From the NCBI GenBank assembly GCA_026419785.1, contig JAODTK010001333.1:124001-188000 (forward strand): a stretch of DNA of 64,000 bases. Direction: 5' to 3'. How positions within the stretch are numbered: the stretch's first letter is position 1; each line of letters starts with the position of its first letter. This DNA is from Sclerodactyla briareus (taxonomy: Eukaryota > Echinodermata > Holothuroidea > Dendrochirotida > Sclerodactylidae). This document shows positions 48,498 to 60,300 of this stretch, piece by piece. Below the pieces are notes generated by a model. The model did not search any database and was not told the DNA's origin. It was given only the letters and a program-made list of their open reading frames with translations. The position numbers and the translations under genes were made by a program.

Positions 48498-50059
48498 CAC
48501 GGGCGTAAATCGCGGTGGGGGGGGGGGGGGCTGAAGGCGGGGCGGGTGAGTATCCCCCCAGTTTTTATGTTTTTGAGGTTGGGGGATGGCCTGTACAAAC
48601 ATCCCCCCCCCCCCAGTTTTGTCAGTCCCAATAATTATTTTTGGACAATGATATTCATTCATAATTAGACCAATCTCCACTTTTATTACAACGAAATATT
48701 TGTATAAGTTGAGGCGACCAACTGTAGAGGCTGAGCTCAGTAACTCAGTTAGCCAGCAGCCAATAAACTGTCATTACCTGACAGTCCTAAACTACCCTAT
48801 CTGATTCGATTTTTTCCTGAGCGCGAGCCGGCTGGCCGGTTGCCATGGCTCCGCTGCACTTGCCCACCTGATAACTTGAAACAAACGAGACAAGAAAAGT
48901 GAGTCACCGCTAAGTTCGCCGGCCGTTCGCCCACGCGTGCATGAGTTATGTGCGCGGCTTGGTCGTTTTCCACAACCTCTTCCAGACTGTTCAAGATATG
49001 GCGGAAGAGCTTGAGCTAGACCCACTTCGCCTTCCGCGTTGGAGACTAGTCCCCCTTCGCATAGGTGGACCAGCCGAGCAGTACCACGCAGAGACCACGA
49101 GGACACATTACGGCACCAGTTCTTCCAATTCCTGGAGAAATTGTGTCGCAGTTGGAAGATAGATATAACATTTCTCAGCCGACTTCTGGATTGTCTGAGC
49201 ATGCCAAGCTGGAGGATCTTCTTGTGGTACATCAAAGGACACCAGGGTAGCCCAGAGTACCCAAAACTGAACCCTACCGTCTCGGAAATTCAGCTGGCAA
49301 TGTTCCAGCATTCCACCGGGATGAATCACTCCACGCAGCCAAAAAAGCCTACCGTGGAATGCCAGAGAGTGTGCGAGTCTGTTTCGCAGGTAAAGGCTCT
49401 CTTCCAGCTTCTCCTCGTGTGCCCGGGGTCGTCCAGTGAATGTGAGCGCAGTTTTTCAACGCTGAGAATGCTGAGAATGCTGAAGACATAGTTGAGGAGT
49501 ACCATGTCACAGAGGCGCTTAAACGCAGTTGCTGTGTGTAACGTTCATCACAAACTATAGACGGTACTAATGTGCAGAAATGACCCGACAAAAACACATT
49601 ATATCGGGCTCGTAGCGAGACGAAATGTGTTCGGACGATTTTAAAACTGGAACTCCATCACACGCCCATGCGCTTGTAACTTGATCGTCCTACACTTCAT
49701 GGATGTATTTGCCTGTGACTGACTGCCGGTGAGGTCTGCCCTTATTAACATAACAGGTTATGTTGTCTTACATATTAGTTCTTGCGTCATTTTAACTGAT
49801 CAAATGTTATATAGCTTCAAGATGCAACAATTCTCTTAAACAATCCACAAATCATGATGATATATCATCTTGAGGCTCTGAGAGAAAACACAGCTGAAAA
49901 ACCCCTCGAGTGCCGTTTCCTGGAGTATGGAGGGTTTTGAAAAGCAAAACTTTTCTGGTGCGCTCCGCGCCACCTATGGTGGCGTTCCGCTTAGATTGGT
50001 CCTGCTATCAAATCACCCACCCCCCCCTCCCCACTTCTAAACAAAAATCTACGCCCCTG
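48498..50059 (+). mobile_element. Degenerate hAT transposon (ZMYM1-like), 1.56 kb
   Basis: The left end reads CACGGGCGTAAATC (48,498). The reverse complement of the right end reads CAGGGGCGTAGATT (ending 50,059). These match at 11 of 14 positions, and both run into G-rich tracts. The flanks are GTCAAGGT (48,490-48,497) and GTCAGGT(A) (50,060-50,067), an 8-bp target duplication of hAT type apart from one missing base. Inside, a transposase remnant lies on the plus strand. At about 1.56 kb the element is much shorter than a full hAT, so internal sequence has been lost. Near the right end the string 'gcgctccgcgc' is also seen in related ZMYM1-type hAT tails. Confidence 0.75.
48930..49560 (+). 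pseudogene. hAT transposase (ZMYM1-like) C-terminal remnant
   Basis: This is the C-terminal part of a hAT transposase, which would cut and paste the element. The frames give 'AEELELDPLRLPRWR' (about 48,995-49,040), 'DTLRHQFFQFLEKL' (49,100-49,140) and 'EDRYNISQPTSGLSEHAKLE' (about 49,155-49,215). The hAT dimerisation region is 'VKALFQLLLVCPGSSSECER' (49,392-49,450) followed by 'SFSTLR'. After a stop the text continues as 'LRSTMSQRRLNAVAVCNVHH' (about 49,492-49,550), exactly the family's ending, where the usual tryptophan codon of 'KTWLRSTM' reads TAG. At least two frame changes occur upstream. The N-terminal zinc-finger and most of the catalytic core are missing. Confidence 0.85.
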
Positions 50060-50067
50060 GTCAGGTA

Positions 50068-50453
50068 ACATTTTGTAACATACGGACACAGAAAGGTCAA
50101 AGAATGTAACCGCAACACTACCTCCAAGGATGACAGCACGAAGCGTTGATAAATCATATCATGTCTAGTCAACGCCATATCTTAAAAGAATTACCATAAT
50201 GAGAAGCTACTGATCTAGTGAATAATGAATAGTTAAAAAGTGTTGTTACCGATGATGGAATTCGTACCAGGCATCATAAACGAATCCCATATCGAGATCC
50301 GAAGGCCTAATCTTGTCGAATTCCCAAACTACTAACCATTACGATATAACGCAGTCGGGTTTCATGGCTCTTTATCGCACCATTATCCGTTCTACGGGTA
50401 GGAAGCGTATGCGTGGCATTAATTGAGTAAGTTTAAGTAGTTTGAATTATATT
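50068..50453. other. Spacer with a possible tRNA-derived SINE
   Basis: On the minus strand at about 50,255-50,365, 'taatggttagtagtttgg' resembles box A, and 'tggtacgaattcca' about 60 bases later is close to the box B consensus GGTTCGAATCC. This is the best of the SINE-like signals in the window, but a cloverleaf is not evident. Confidence 0.4.
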
Positions 50454-50888
50454 TCAGTAAAACTTTGATTCATTTTCAATTTTGGAAATATATACCAACA
50501 GATGGTGGGATCTAGATGCATGGGTTGGCAGTTCTTCACGACAATGATCTCGAATGTATTGCAGCCGCCTCGGATGAAAGTTCAACATTTGTGTAGTACT
50601 TCTGCAGTCAAGTGGTACAATGTGATTCGTGTTTAAAACATATCGCGTCTTGAACGGTAATGCGAACAATGGAACAATGAGAATGGTTAGATATGTAATT
50701 ACACTATCCGGAGATTTGTTAGAAATAGATAGAATGTGTTTCCAGGACAGAAGAAATAACTCGCAAGTCTGCTGAACAACTAGCCATCTGCTGGTTCGAG
50801 TGATGTCGGCAGAACATTTGATTCCAACCATATAAATAACTTTGTTAGTGACATCGCTGTTCAAATAGACTGCAGTTTGATTTTGCAC
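50454..50888 (-). pseudogene. Reading frame, weakly GT61-like, possibly an exon remnant
   Basis: An uninterrupted frame of 144 codons. I do not recognise it with certainty. Its last third, 'NHIVPLD' then 'NFHPRRLQYIRDHC' then 'HLLVYISK', has the order of elements found near the C-terminus of family 61 glycosyltransferases (a conserved proline-leucine segment, 'hP..l..lRd', then 'rIYISR'). Those enzymes add sugars such as xylose or N-acetylglucosamine to glycoproteins or glycans in the secretory pathway. The usual 'R.xxNE' after YISR is not evident: the frame ends 12 residues after 'YIS'. No splice context or other exon was found. A frame of this length can occur by chance in 64 kb. This could be a decayed exon, a processed fragment or nothing. 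Confidence 0.25.
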
Positions 50889-53400
50889 GAGGAAGGAATG
50901 GCGGAACTTTTATGGCGAATAAACAACCAAAAGATGTACCAGTTATTACCATACGCTAATACTCTGAACACTGTAGCTTCAGTGCACTCTTGTAGCAAGT
51001 ATTTTTAAAACTGCCGAATATGAACCCCGGCTGCTTGCATGCGAAGGCTCCAAGTTGCCAACAACAGCGCGGTTCAGACAGATAAAGTTCACCGCTGTAG
51101 TATTAATTACTCCAACTAACCGTAATCGCCACCATTGAGACCGAGGTAGTAAAATCACACATGCTATTTAGAGGCCAATTGAGCACAGGATTGATAAAGA
51201 GAGGGTTTAGTCCTCTCTAGAGATAATGTTATTATATTTAACTAATCGGCATATCACAAAAGAATATGATAATGGGTTGCAGTAAATTCATCGAGGTTAT
51301 ATTCCGAGGTACAATCACGTTTTTCACTCTGACGTGATTAGACGAGTCCACTTATCAAAATAACACACTGATTCAAGTCGATATCGGAAAATATCGAAAA
51401 GGTAATTCTCAATTTGTGTACTGAATTCTACTTGGTATTCAACTCACTGTCTTATTTAGTAAATGAACAGTTAACTTATTGCGTTCAGTTAGTTGACCTA
51501 ATCGGTGGATTTTACTGATATGAAACCCCTAACTCAAATATTGGAGATGATGCGGCAATTCATTGATATCAAGAGCTCATTGAAGTATTGTCGCAAATTT
51601 GAAGGTTTTCTCTTGACAGCTCCATGCAGGCTGCATGGTTCACTTCATTTATTCTGCTAATCACGAATCCGGAATGACGTCTATCAGACAGCAATAAGCT
51701 AGTTCGGAGATAACTTCGCGCATGCGTCATCGTTTATCCTCAGGCTTTTTCGGGACATTTTCCTTAACCTTGGGGCGAGGTTATCTGGCCACAGTAATCG
51801 ATGGGGAGCGTCAGTGACCTGGAAACTGTTCGTTTCTCCCTCGTTTGTCAAAAAGGAATTCTCAAATTTAACTTCACATGGCGAGAACAGGTTTGGGTGT
51901 ATTACATCCTGTGATACAAGGTCCAATTTAGTCATTCCAAAAATCCACCTGCTTTTTCACTCGCAGTGCACGCGTGGTATGTTACGACTTTGGCTTACGC
52001 AGTATCAGCAGTATAATGGGAATTTCCTTTACTGTTAGATGCATAGGCGTACTACTCGACGTGATTGGCGCAGGACGGCAGTGATTGGTCGGCTCGATCA
52101 GTCCTTGTTGGAGGTATTTTAATAAGTGTTGGTTAGTTTGGAGCGGCCGGTGTTTTCGCAATATGATAGTGTGCATAGTAATTATGGAATAATTCTTCGG
52201 CTTATTGTCTATTCAAGCGGGTTTAACAGAGTCATCGCAACTTTTGCACTGTTAATTCAAACGAGATATATGTCCCACAGTAAAGCCTAGTAGCGGAGTC
52301 TCCCCGTTGACAGAAACTCTTTCCGGCGGGATAAATTGCGAATGCCCTGGTTCTATCTTCGAACTAGCTTATTTCAATAGGGTAATACAGACTCAAATAG
52401 TTTATTGCTTTCTACTGTGTTTGTGCGAGTTATAGCTGACACTTAAGGAAATTCTAGCCAAATTAATACTCTCTTTGGTGTTATAAGATTGAAGAGAAGA
52501 ATAAAAAAAAATCATTCAAATATCACTTTGTTCCAGTATTTATAGCAGGTTCGGTTGGGAGGGTGTGGCTCCCTCAAATTCCAAATAATTTTGTGATTTG
52601 GGCAAGCTGGCAACCTTTTTATGATGTCATAATTACCAATTATAAGGGAAGAGTTACGATGTATTCTCTTTTTTCTTCGGAATTGGTAGATATGACGTCA
52701 TCAACTGTGGCCAATTTGCAATTGCCAACTTAACCGTGATAAATTAATTATCTTTAAACATTCGTAACTTTATAACCGAACTTACTATGAACATGAAACA
52801 AAGTTTGATTGGCACGATTTTCAATATACACAACTCATCTGAATATGACACATTGAATATTTTTTGGCCTGGACTTGTCCTCTAAGTGTTCCATCATATA
52901 AAGTACTTCTAAGACTCGTCGTTTGTCGCTTAGCCATTAACGCGCTCGTCCCCGCTAATTCAAACATTTGTGCTTGGCTAGATACTAAGGAGAATAAATG
53001 ACAGGTACGACACGACGGAATGAATGTTGCACATATATTCAACTGATCTCACGAGAAGAACATTACGTGTAAAGTTACTACAAACGAGTCGTTTTGACTA
53101 TATCATAAGTTGCCGATGTCCTCAAAACACTACCTATCTTGAGTAACTTTTACCACACGTTGTTTTTTGGTTACGTTGTAAATATTGGGGTGACATGAAA
53201 TATTGCACATTAATTCCCTTCATCATCTTACTAATAGGAGCACGTAAACAAACGAAAACAGTAAGTAACACCGGTTAAGACAGTACTAGTGGCAAAATAC
53301 TCAAACATATTCTAGTCACTCAAAGCCGGTAGGAAAATAAGAGTGTGACCGTATAGCACTGGTGAAAAAGAAGAATACACTAAGAATACACTACCCACCA
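50889..53400. other. Unassigned, no gene seen
   Basis: No gene or element is assigned. A minus-strand string near 52,060-52,150 that faintly resembles an LTR-element reverse transcriptase start was considered and rejected. Segments around 52,540-52,740 resemble the short dispersed repeats but were not matched. Confidence 0.5.
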
Positions 53401-53401
53401 G

Positions 53402-53455
53402 TATGGAACATATATTGGCTATACAGGCGGTCGCATAGCCAATATATATTCCATA
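53402..53455. repeat. 21-bp hairpin with 12-base loop
   Basis: The left arm, 53,402-53,422 (tatggaacatatattggctat), and the right arm, 53,435-53,455, are complementary at 20 of 21 positions around a 12-base loop. The single mismatch would be a G-U or A-C pair in RNA, depending on the strand. It could be a minimal foldback, a target-site palindrome or part of a small RNA precursor. No neighbouring gene explains it. Confidence 0.8.
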
Positions 53456-55084
53456 TATATCCTTTATTCCTGGACAATATTCAGATAGATAGGCATCATG
53501 TTATCATACCGTGTAGGTAATACTACAGTGCTAGTGATGTACGAAGGCGCAGCCCGGTAGCATCCGCTAGTGGTGTTTTTTACATCGAGGATTGGATGAT
53601 TACAAGAATGAACCACACACGCAACAGGAGGAGGGAAAATAAATTACTTGCTTCATGTACTCTGAAAAATAGTTAAAAAAAAAAAAAGCCAGGAATGTTT
53701 GACATATGTGCTAAAATAGTCGTTTCTGAATGTGTCGTTATGACGAGTGAAGAGACTCAGAGCACTCCATTACGGGTAGATGGTCCTGGGAACAGGAACA
53801 ACACGCGCGTTTGGACAGCTGTATGTGGCACAATTTTGTTCCGCCGATCAACATATGCATAGCTAGTATACACAGTGACTCTTATGACCAATCAGATCGG
53901 ACTATTCACCCGAAATAAATAATATAATGAATCAATCAGTAGGGCCACCATCGCTCAAGTCTAGGTGTTTATGACCCGTTGCAAGGGTTACCTTTTGTCA
54001 GGCCTCTACAAGACATAGAAGGACGCCCCTTCTTGGAAATATTTTTTTTTCGACTGCATGTATCAAAGAGACAAAAACTTAATGTCTAAATTGTTCAGCC
54101 CAATTCATCCATTATATATGTTATATATATTTCTCATTGGGGAGGGGGACGGGGCGGGGATTAGCACCGGGAGATCGTTGAGTACGCCCGCCGCGCTACT
54201 TTATCTGGTAGAAAGTATAATGCCCGGTTTAGTAACGAAACCTTTATGACTCTTTCCTCTAGCATTTGCTGCTATGATAACGTCATTCTTTAGGCACTCG
54301 ATTGTTCCTTACAATGTGCTCCTGCAGCCGGTTACCCTGGAAAGAGCACACGCGCAACAGGTTGGGATCGATATCCAATCCCATTTTTTTTACCGGAATC
54401 CGCCGTGGGATCCACCAGTGAGCCATTACCCAGGATGTCTTCTGTACACACCGTGAACGATATCTGTAAAGACAGAAATGTAGTAAGTAAGAAGAATGCA
54501 CTGTACAAGAAATTTAATTTACGAGAAATTCACCCATCTTCCCCAATAATGTTGGTATTTATTAGGGTGACTTTCATTGTACCTCACTGTAAGTAGGGAA
54601 GAAGGCATTGGGTATCCTTGGGTCGTGATAGTCGGGACAGTTAGATCTACCTCGCTCACGTTCGAGAGGCATGTGTCCTATGACGGATACACCCGCCCGA
54701 GTTTGTTGCTCTCAAAGTTTAAATGTCTCCGTCTCGTCCCAACCTCAAAGTATTTCATGACCTGCATTCGTATTTAATGGACTGTCCCTCCTGGTTACCG
54801 AATGAGAATTTCACAACCTGTCAGAGAGTCAACAAGTAATATTAGTAAGGTGCCCCATCGGGACAAATTTTGCTGCAGCAATTTAATGGATACACATAAG
54901 ATATTGAAGTATAAAAACTGAATGTTATCTAGCACCTCCCACACATATAGTAGCAATTCCACTTAGCCGACATCCCGTCAAAAAAACCCACCCAAGGGGT
55001 AATTCCTAACGTTTGCACAATTATTACGGACGGCAATTTTCCTAAAATTATCCCCCATCTCAGTCTTCTATCGAATCATAGAAT
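53456..55084. other. Unassigned, no gene seen
   Basis: No gene is recognised. Short frames around 54,058-54,600 lack motifs. Confidence 0.5.
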
Positions 55085-55600
55085 ATTATTGATTGAAGCT
55101 CAGGGATACTTTCAGTTACATCAATAATTTCGTTCGTGCTCTTATATCCTGGCGACACATCAGTCCATCCGATTTTCGAAGGACACTTTTCGATTCTAGA
55201 GTCAGAAACAATCCCAATCGTTTTGGGTCAACGTCAATTTGCTCCTACATACTTGATATTCATAAATTACTTTATCCGGGATTGCGTTGAAACGTTCCCG
55301 GGTCATACTAATAGGTGTAATAAAGAGCCTCCATGAGGTTGAAAAGGATGTAAGTGCCTAATCCTCCAGTGTGCCCCCATGTAAATCTCAGATTATCGGG
55401 GGGGGGGAACCGGTGATGAAGCTCAGGGTATTTTCGTATATACATCATTTCGCGCTTGAGTTTCGAAAAGGTTATCGTTTTGGACATCTCGTAGAACTCA
55501 TTCGTTTTTTCAAGTTCTCCATGAACATAATCGTGTCTATGGCCCGTCGGGTCGACACGTTTTCGGCCAGGAAGTGTACATACGCGAAAAGTTAATCACA
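55085..55600 (+). repeat. Duplicated segment, two diverged copies about 320 bp apart
   Basis: 'tgaagctcagggatactttc' with a following 'atcaataatttcgttcg' (from about 55,096) is echoed by 'tgaagctcagggtattttcg' with 'acatcatttcgcgcttg' (from about 55,419). The copies diverge further on. A G9 run lies at 55,399-55,407 between them. The segment is noncoding and of unknown class. Confidence 0.5.
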
Positions 55601-57090
55601 TTAGATATTGTAATATTTGCGCAAACCGATTGGTAGTCATCACCTACCCTGCGGAAACATGTCGACAGCCACTCCTTCCGGTGCACTCGGTGATCCAAAA
55701 GTACTGTTCCCCGTTAGTGGGAGTATGGTGCCTTCTCTTGTTGATCCACTCCTGTATTGAGCCCAGGAACTGTGGCTAGGGCACACCTCTGTCTCTAATG
55801 CGCCGCCGGTTCGTTTTTCCTTGATTGAGAAATGAGCATGGATTTATTTCTCGTGTATCATCTACAAGAGTGTCCCATTGAAACCTACCTTTTCGTCACA
55901 GATTTGTAAAGTGTCAATGTCACTTCTAGCATAGTCGTTCATTGACACACATAGTAAGTGCAGTCGTGCCTTGCGGACTATGCCAACTCTCCACCCCCTC
56001 CGTTTTTTAAAGTAATTATTGTGTTTAATACCAACTCAGACACTCTGAGCGATCAGATCAAGGTTTAGAAGCATTGCCCGTGAATGAACGGAAAATCATG
56101 TGATTGTTTCACATTTCAATTCTGTAGGGTTCACTAAACTGGCATACGTTCATTGATTCAGACATTCACTTTCTTGCTCTGTACAACACGAGGAAGTGCT
56201 CTTTGTCGGATTCCGAAACATGGGTAATTACTCTGTCAGGTATCATAGCTCAAAACTTCCACCTCTCAAGACCATCTATGGCCTTGACATAGTTCAAGCA
56301 TCGAAACAGTACTTTCGCTCTATATATATCTGTCGACCAACTCTGAACATGATGCGAAACATGCAGAAACGCCTGTTGAGGTTGGTCCTCTTATAATCCT
56401 TAATGACTTTGAACTGATGCCGAAAATAATAGGCCTAATCCTTCTCCATATCTGCAACCCACGTGAACAAAAGGTTATGTTTCCCAGATCGTGCTGACAG
56501 GAATATTGACATTTGCTCTTTCATAGCATTGACATGAAACACAAATCCATTACCCTCTTTAAATGCGCACGATCCCAAATGATACGGATGCTAAAACAGT
56601 GGTATGATCCTCTCCATGTGTGTGCAACCCACATTGCTGATTCATACATTGCAGAGACAAGTAATAACCTAGACTGCTAGTAGCTACTGCAAAGGAGAGA
56701 ACGTCTGAAGAAACCGGGGACTAATATTGAGAAAATACATGATCAATCAGGGTTTCATTCAAATTCACGTAATTCAGTACCACGAATAGTTATCTACGGT
56801 TGCTGCCGTTATCAGAGTACACTGAAACTGCGATTAGGACTCCATAGGCCATGGGGTAATTTGACAATTTCACGATCAAAGTGAATACGTATAATAGAAC
56901 GGGGTTAGAATAGAATGGGTTCTTCATATCTCGAGTTCATCAGAGATAACATGATTTTGTTCTTCAATAACTCGCCAAAGCGTTGTACTGGTGACTACAG
57001 AACAAGGTCAGACAGCTATTCAACACGTCAACTTCAACTGGGGTCAAAACCACGTACATCGTACAGAGGGATTGATATCATATCACGGAT
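55601..57090. other. Unassigned, no gene seen
   Basis: No gene is recognised. The plus-strand frame at 56,196-56,396 ends in 'NMQKRLLRLVLL', which recalls the 'lQKRAxRxI' of LINE reverse transcriptases, but nothing around it supports that reading. Confidence 0.45.
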
Positions 57091-57094
57091 ATAA

Positions 57095-57360
57095 TGTCAC
57101 GCCGACAGGTAGACCCTTGGAGTGATTTCGAGAGGAACGCTCGGTCGCGTTCGATGATACTCACGGTTCGATCGCTCGGATATGATAACTCCACGGAGTT
57201 ACTTGGCGTGAGGTGCTGAAAGTCGGGGTGTTTGGGTGCGAAAATAACTCGATCGCTGGATAAGGCCGGGTGGTCGACGATCGGCGGTAGAAGCCTTTGA
57301 TTCGGTTTTCAACTTGCGTTGCTGTTCTCGGTCAGTGAATTGGAATTTTTCGACATCGAG
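57095..57360. other. CpG-rich patch
   Basis: This patch of about 265 bases is dense in CG dinucleotides (many TCGA, GATCGC and CGATCGG strings) compared with its AT-rich surroundings. It contains the palindrome TAACTCCACGGAGTTA near 57,186-57,201. One minus-strand frame stays open for about 70 codons without an ATG or a motif. It may be an unmethylated regulatory patch, a young repeat fragment or a decayed exon. Confidence 0.4.
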
Positions 57361-60300
57361 AAGGTCTCGTATAAGCTCGAGGGATAACTCTGAAGAGAAA
57401 ATACATGGCTAGAAGTGAGAAATGACGAAATTTGCCTGATAATCTATCACGTCACGAACGTCATATTAGCAACACCTATTATTACATAAGGCGCAGACAA
57501 CGCGCTAGGGACAGTGCCCGTGAAACGCTGTTTTGGACGCCTACCAAACGTCTCTCATTGTTCGCATGCTCACATTTAAACCCGCAAGGGTCGTCCTGCA
57601 TTTCATACATTTTACCAGGAATATACATTCACTGCTTCTGCAGTGGTGCTCATTCTCAGTTTGGCATCTGAGAAATTAGGAACGATGGCTTTCCGTCCCG
57701 ACTTCCCGATATAGTATATGTAGTAACAGCTAACTTAGCAATGGCAAAAGATAAATCGTTTCTTACCGTGTAAGATGAGATACAACATCCCATTGTCGTG
57801 AAAGACTCGTGGACTTCCTGCCAACGGAACCTCATTTGAAATCTCTGAACTATACTCTGAAATGAAAGGAATATGTGATGTATAGGTTACAAGAATTATT
57901 GAAAGTCGTCATTCTATTCTATTCTTCTTTGTTTTTACAACACGACACAAATAAGAATGCGCATGCTGATATTAAACTAATTTGACGATCCTGGGATAGG
58001 TCAGAGGAAATATTACAAAAGTACAAGAACATCTATTTCTAATCAAACTTCGTTTATCCATTAGTACAATGCATAGCTAATGTATTTTTTTTTATTTCTC
58101 CTTTCATAGAAATTCCTCAACGCTCTCGTGGATTTACGAGCTTCCGAAAGCCTGCGGACGATTGTACGACAGACTGTCAGCATACGCAAGCGTGTAATGC
58201 ATTGTTTCATGAGAACCTCACAAGAGATATGTTACGTTTCGAATGTTCTGTTCAGACGCGCTCCGAGAACGACTGAGAGTCAGAACACTCTAACATAGGA
58301 GCGTTATACTTTTAGTGGAGCTATTCGCAGTTCCCAACTGCGTTTGTTTTTTAATATATATTTGTCCCTGCCAAAATATCTAACTAATAAGCGTTCAAAA
58401 CTTTGTCGTCAAAGTTCGCAGGCTGTAAGGGTCATCGCCTCACACCGTGAGCTGATATGAGCCTTGTATATAGTCAGCAAATTCCGTACAGTGAGAGACA
58501 GACTTAACTATCTGGCGAATCCAGCACACCTACTGTGTAACGTGTAGTACGCCTTGAACCATAAATTCAATAGGTTCTCTGGAAACTGATTTATATTCAA
58601 ATAGATTCAAAGATTAGACAATTGAATATTGGAAAGAAAAATATTATGTTTCAGCGTCTCTCGTTGTATTGACTGAGTATATAATAAACTTGGCATAAAT
58701 GAAACTGGTCCCAATTTTAGGATCATCCATTGGGCTTTATGTAAGTCACTTGTAAGGTCAGCCACTAGGCCTCGAATTACTTGGGAGACAAATATCTGAA
58801 TCCGTATAGGCCTCCTGCCAAGAACTTGAACTCTGTTTTATCTGCGTTTTCAACGCCACAGTCGAACAGGCCCCATTTTTGTTTCCTTTTTTGGAGTGAA
58901 ATTGACGTTAGTGCTGTAATGTGAGTGTCGTACAAGGTGAACGTCTCATCCTCGACATTTGAACATGAAACTCACACGAGCTAATCTTACAAGGTCGCCG
59001 CAAAAATAAATATGTCATAGAAACTGAAATGGACGTGATCAACCACCAAAAGTGTGTCTGAATCACTCCCTCATTAACTCATGATGATTGGTGATAGGGA
59101 TGATTGAGCTCACCGAACGGATAATTGAATAATTGAATTGCACATGCACAGTATTCGCTTCAATATAACACCTTTCTTCTTTTAATTTTTAATTTTTTCG
59201 TGTGGCTCTCAGAGTAAACTAGGCTCCCAAACTAGTTCAGCTGGTCACTTTAATTTAGACAGAACATTAGTTGTTAATGAGGAATAAAGTCTGTTACTGT
59301 GAGAATACACGTCCGCAGTCATGTTTGTTGGGATAGGACGTGTGCTGCCACTCCAACAGTGGATTCAACTGAGCGCAAGGGATATCAATGGGATTCAACA
59401 CTGGGACACTATATCGCAGTAGAATGAGAACAGCCAAATTTAACAAGCTCCATGTTGAGACACAATAAGTCACTTTCAATCAGTCAATTTATTTTGCAAT
59501 TCGTGTTCATTTTCATGTTTCGTCACAGCCAGTATTCACGAGCCATGCTTGTGTTAGTCGGCAGCGGAGGTCATGGCAGATAGATGTGGTACGTGACTCA
59601 CCGATGTTGACGCTCGTTGTATTTTTGAACCTTCAAACACATTGCAACGCGTGAGGAGTAGACCGTTCTTCGTATCCATAACACGGCTCCTAAGCACCTT
59701 AAAGTTTGTCATAATAGTGACTATGGTTTAAGATAGCAGGACGAATACAAATTATTAATACCTGGATTCGGGTGTACGAATTTTTGTGGATGTGCTGTCC
59801 CTATTATTGCTCCTAGGCTGTGGAATTCACCTTTTCTGAAACGTATTATTCACTTATGGTTTTAAAAAATGCTTCATGAGGGTTGTTCTCTTGAGACTGG
59901 TTTTGATCTCATGCTATACTCCGATAATCGTTAACCCATCGACTTTCGGGGTTTGTTCTACCGTACAACGTTTCAGAATGTTTTTTTTTTTTACTATTTC
60001 AAACTTCCTGAGGACTCAAGGTGAATTCGAGTGAAAATAGGCTATCAAAAGAAGATATTGACACAACAGGGCAAACAGCTAGTGCTTATCCAGTGGCTAA
60101 TGCTCGTTGAATAATTCTGGTTGATTTAAGATCAGCCAATCAGAACTTATCAAGCGTCTATGTCCTGTTAATTTTTTTTTCTTCATATTTGATCTGAAGA
60201 TATCCATTTAAAACCTCCCCAGTGCTGGAAAATATAAATATTAAGTGAGCTTGTAAATGAGGAATATAAAACTAAAAAAAAAAAAAAAAAAAAACAATGG

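Noticed and set aside
48792-49235. 147-codon minus-strand frame
   Set aside because: It is antisense to the hAT transposase remnant, whose plus-strand motifs are clear. It is a shadow frame.
51980-52180. Minus-strand text 'LLKYLQQGLIEPTN', faintly like the start of an LTR-element reverse transcriptase
   Set aside because: One short phrase only. None of the following RT motifs and no repeats support it.
56196-56400. 'NMQKRLLRLVLL' as a LINE RT fragment
   Set aside because: It is an isolated phrase. Sequence on both sides lacks the other conserved RT C-terminal motifs.
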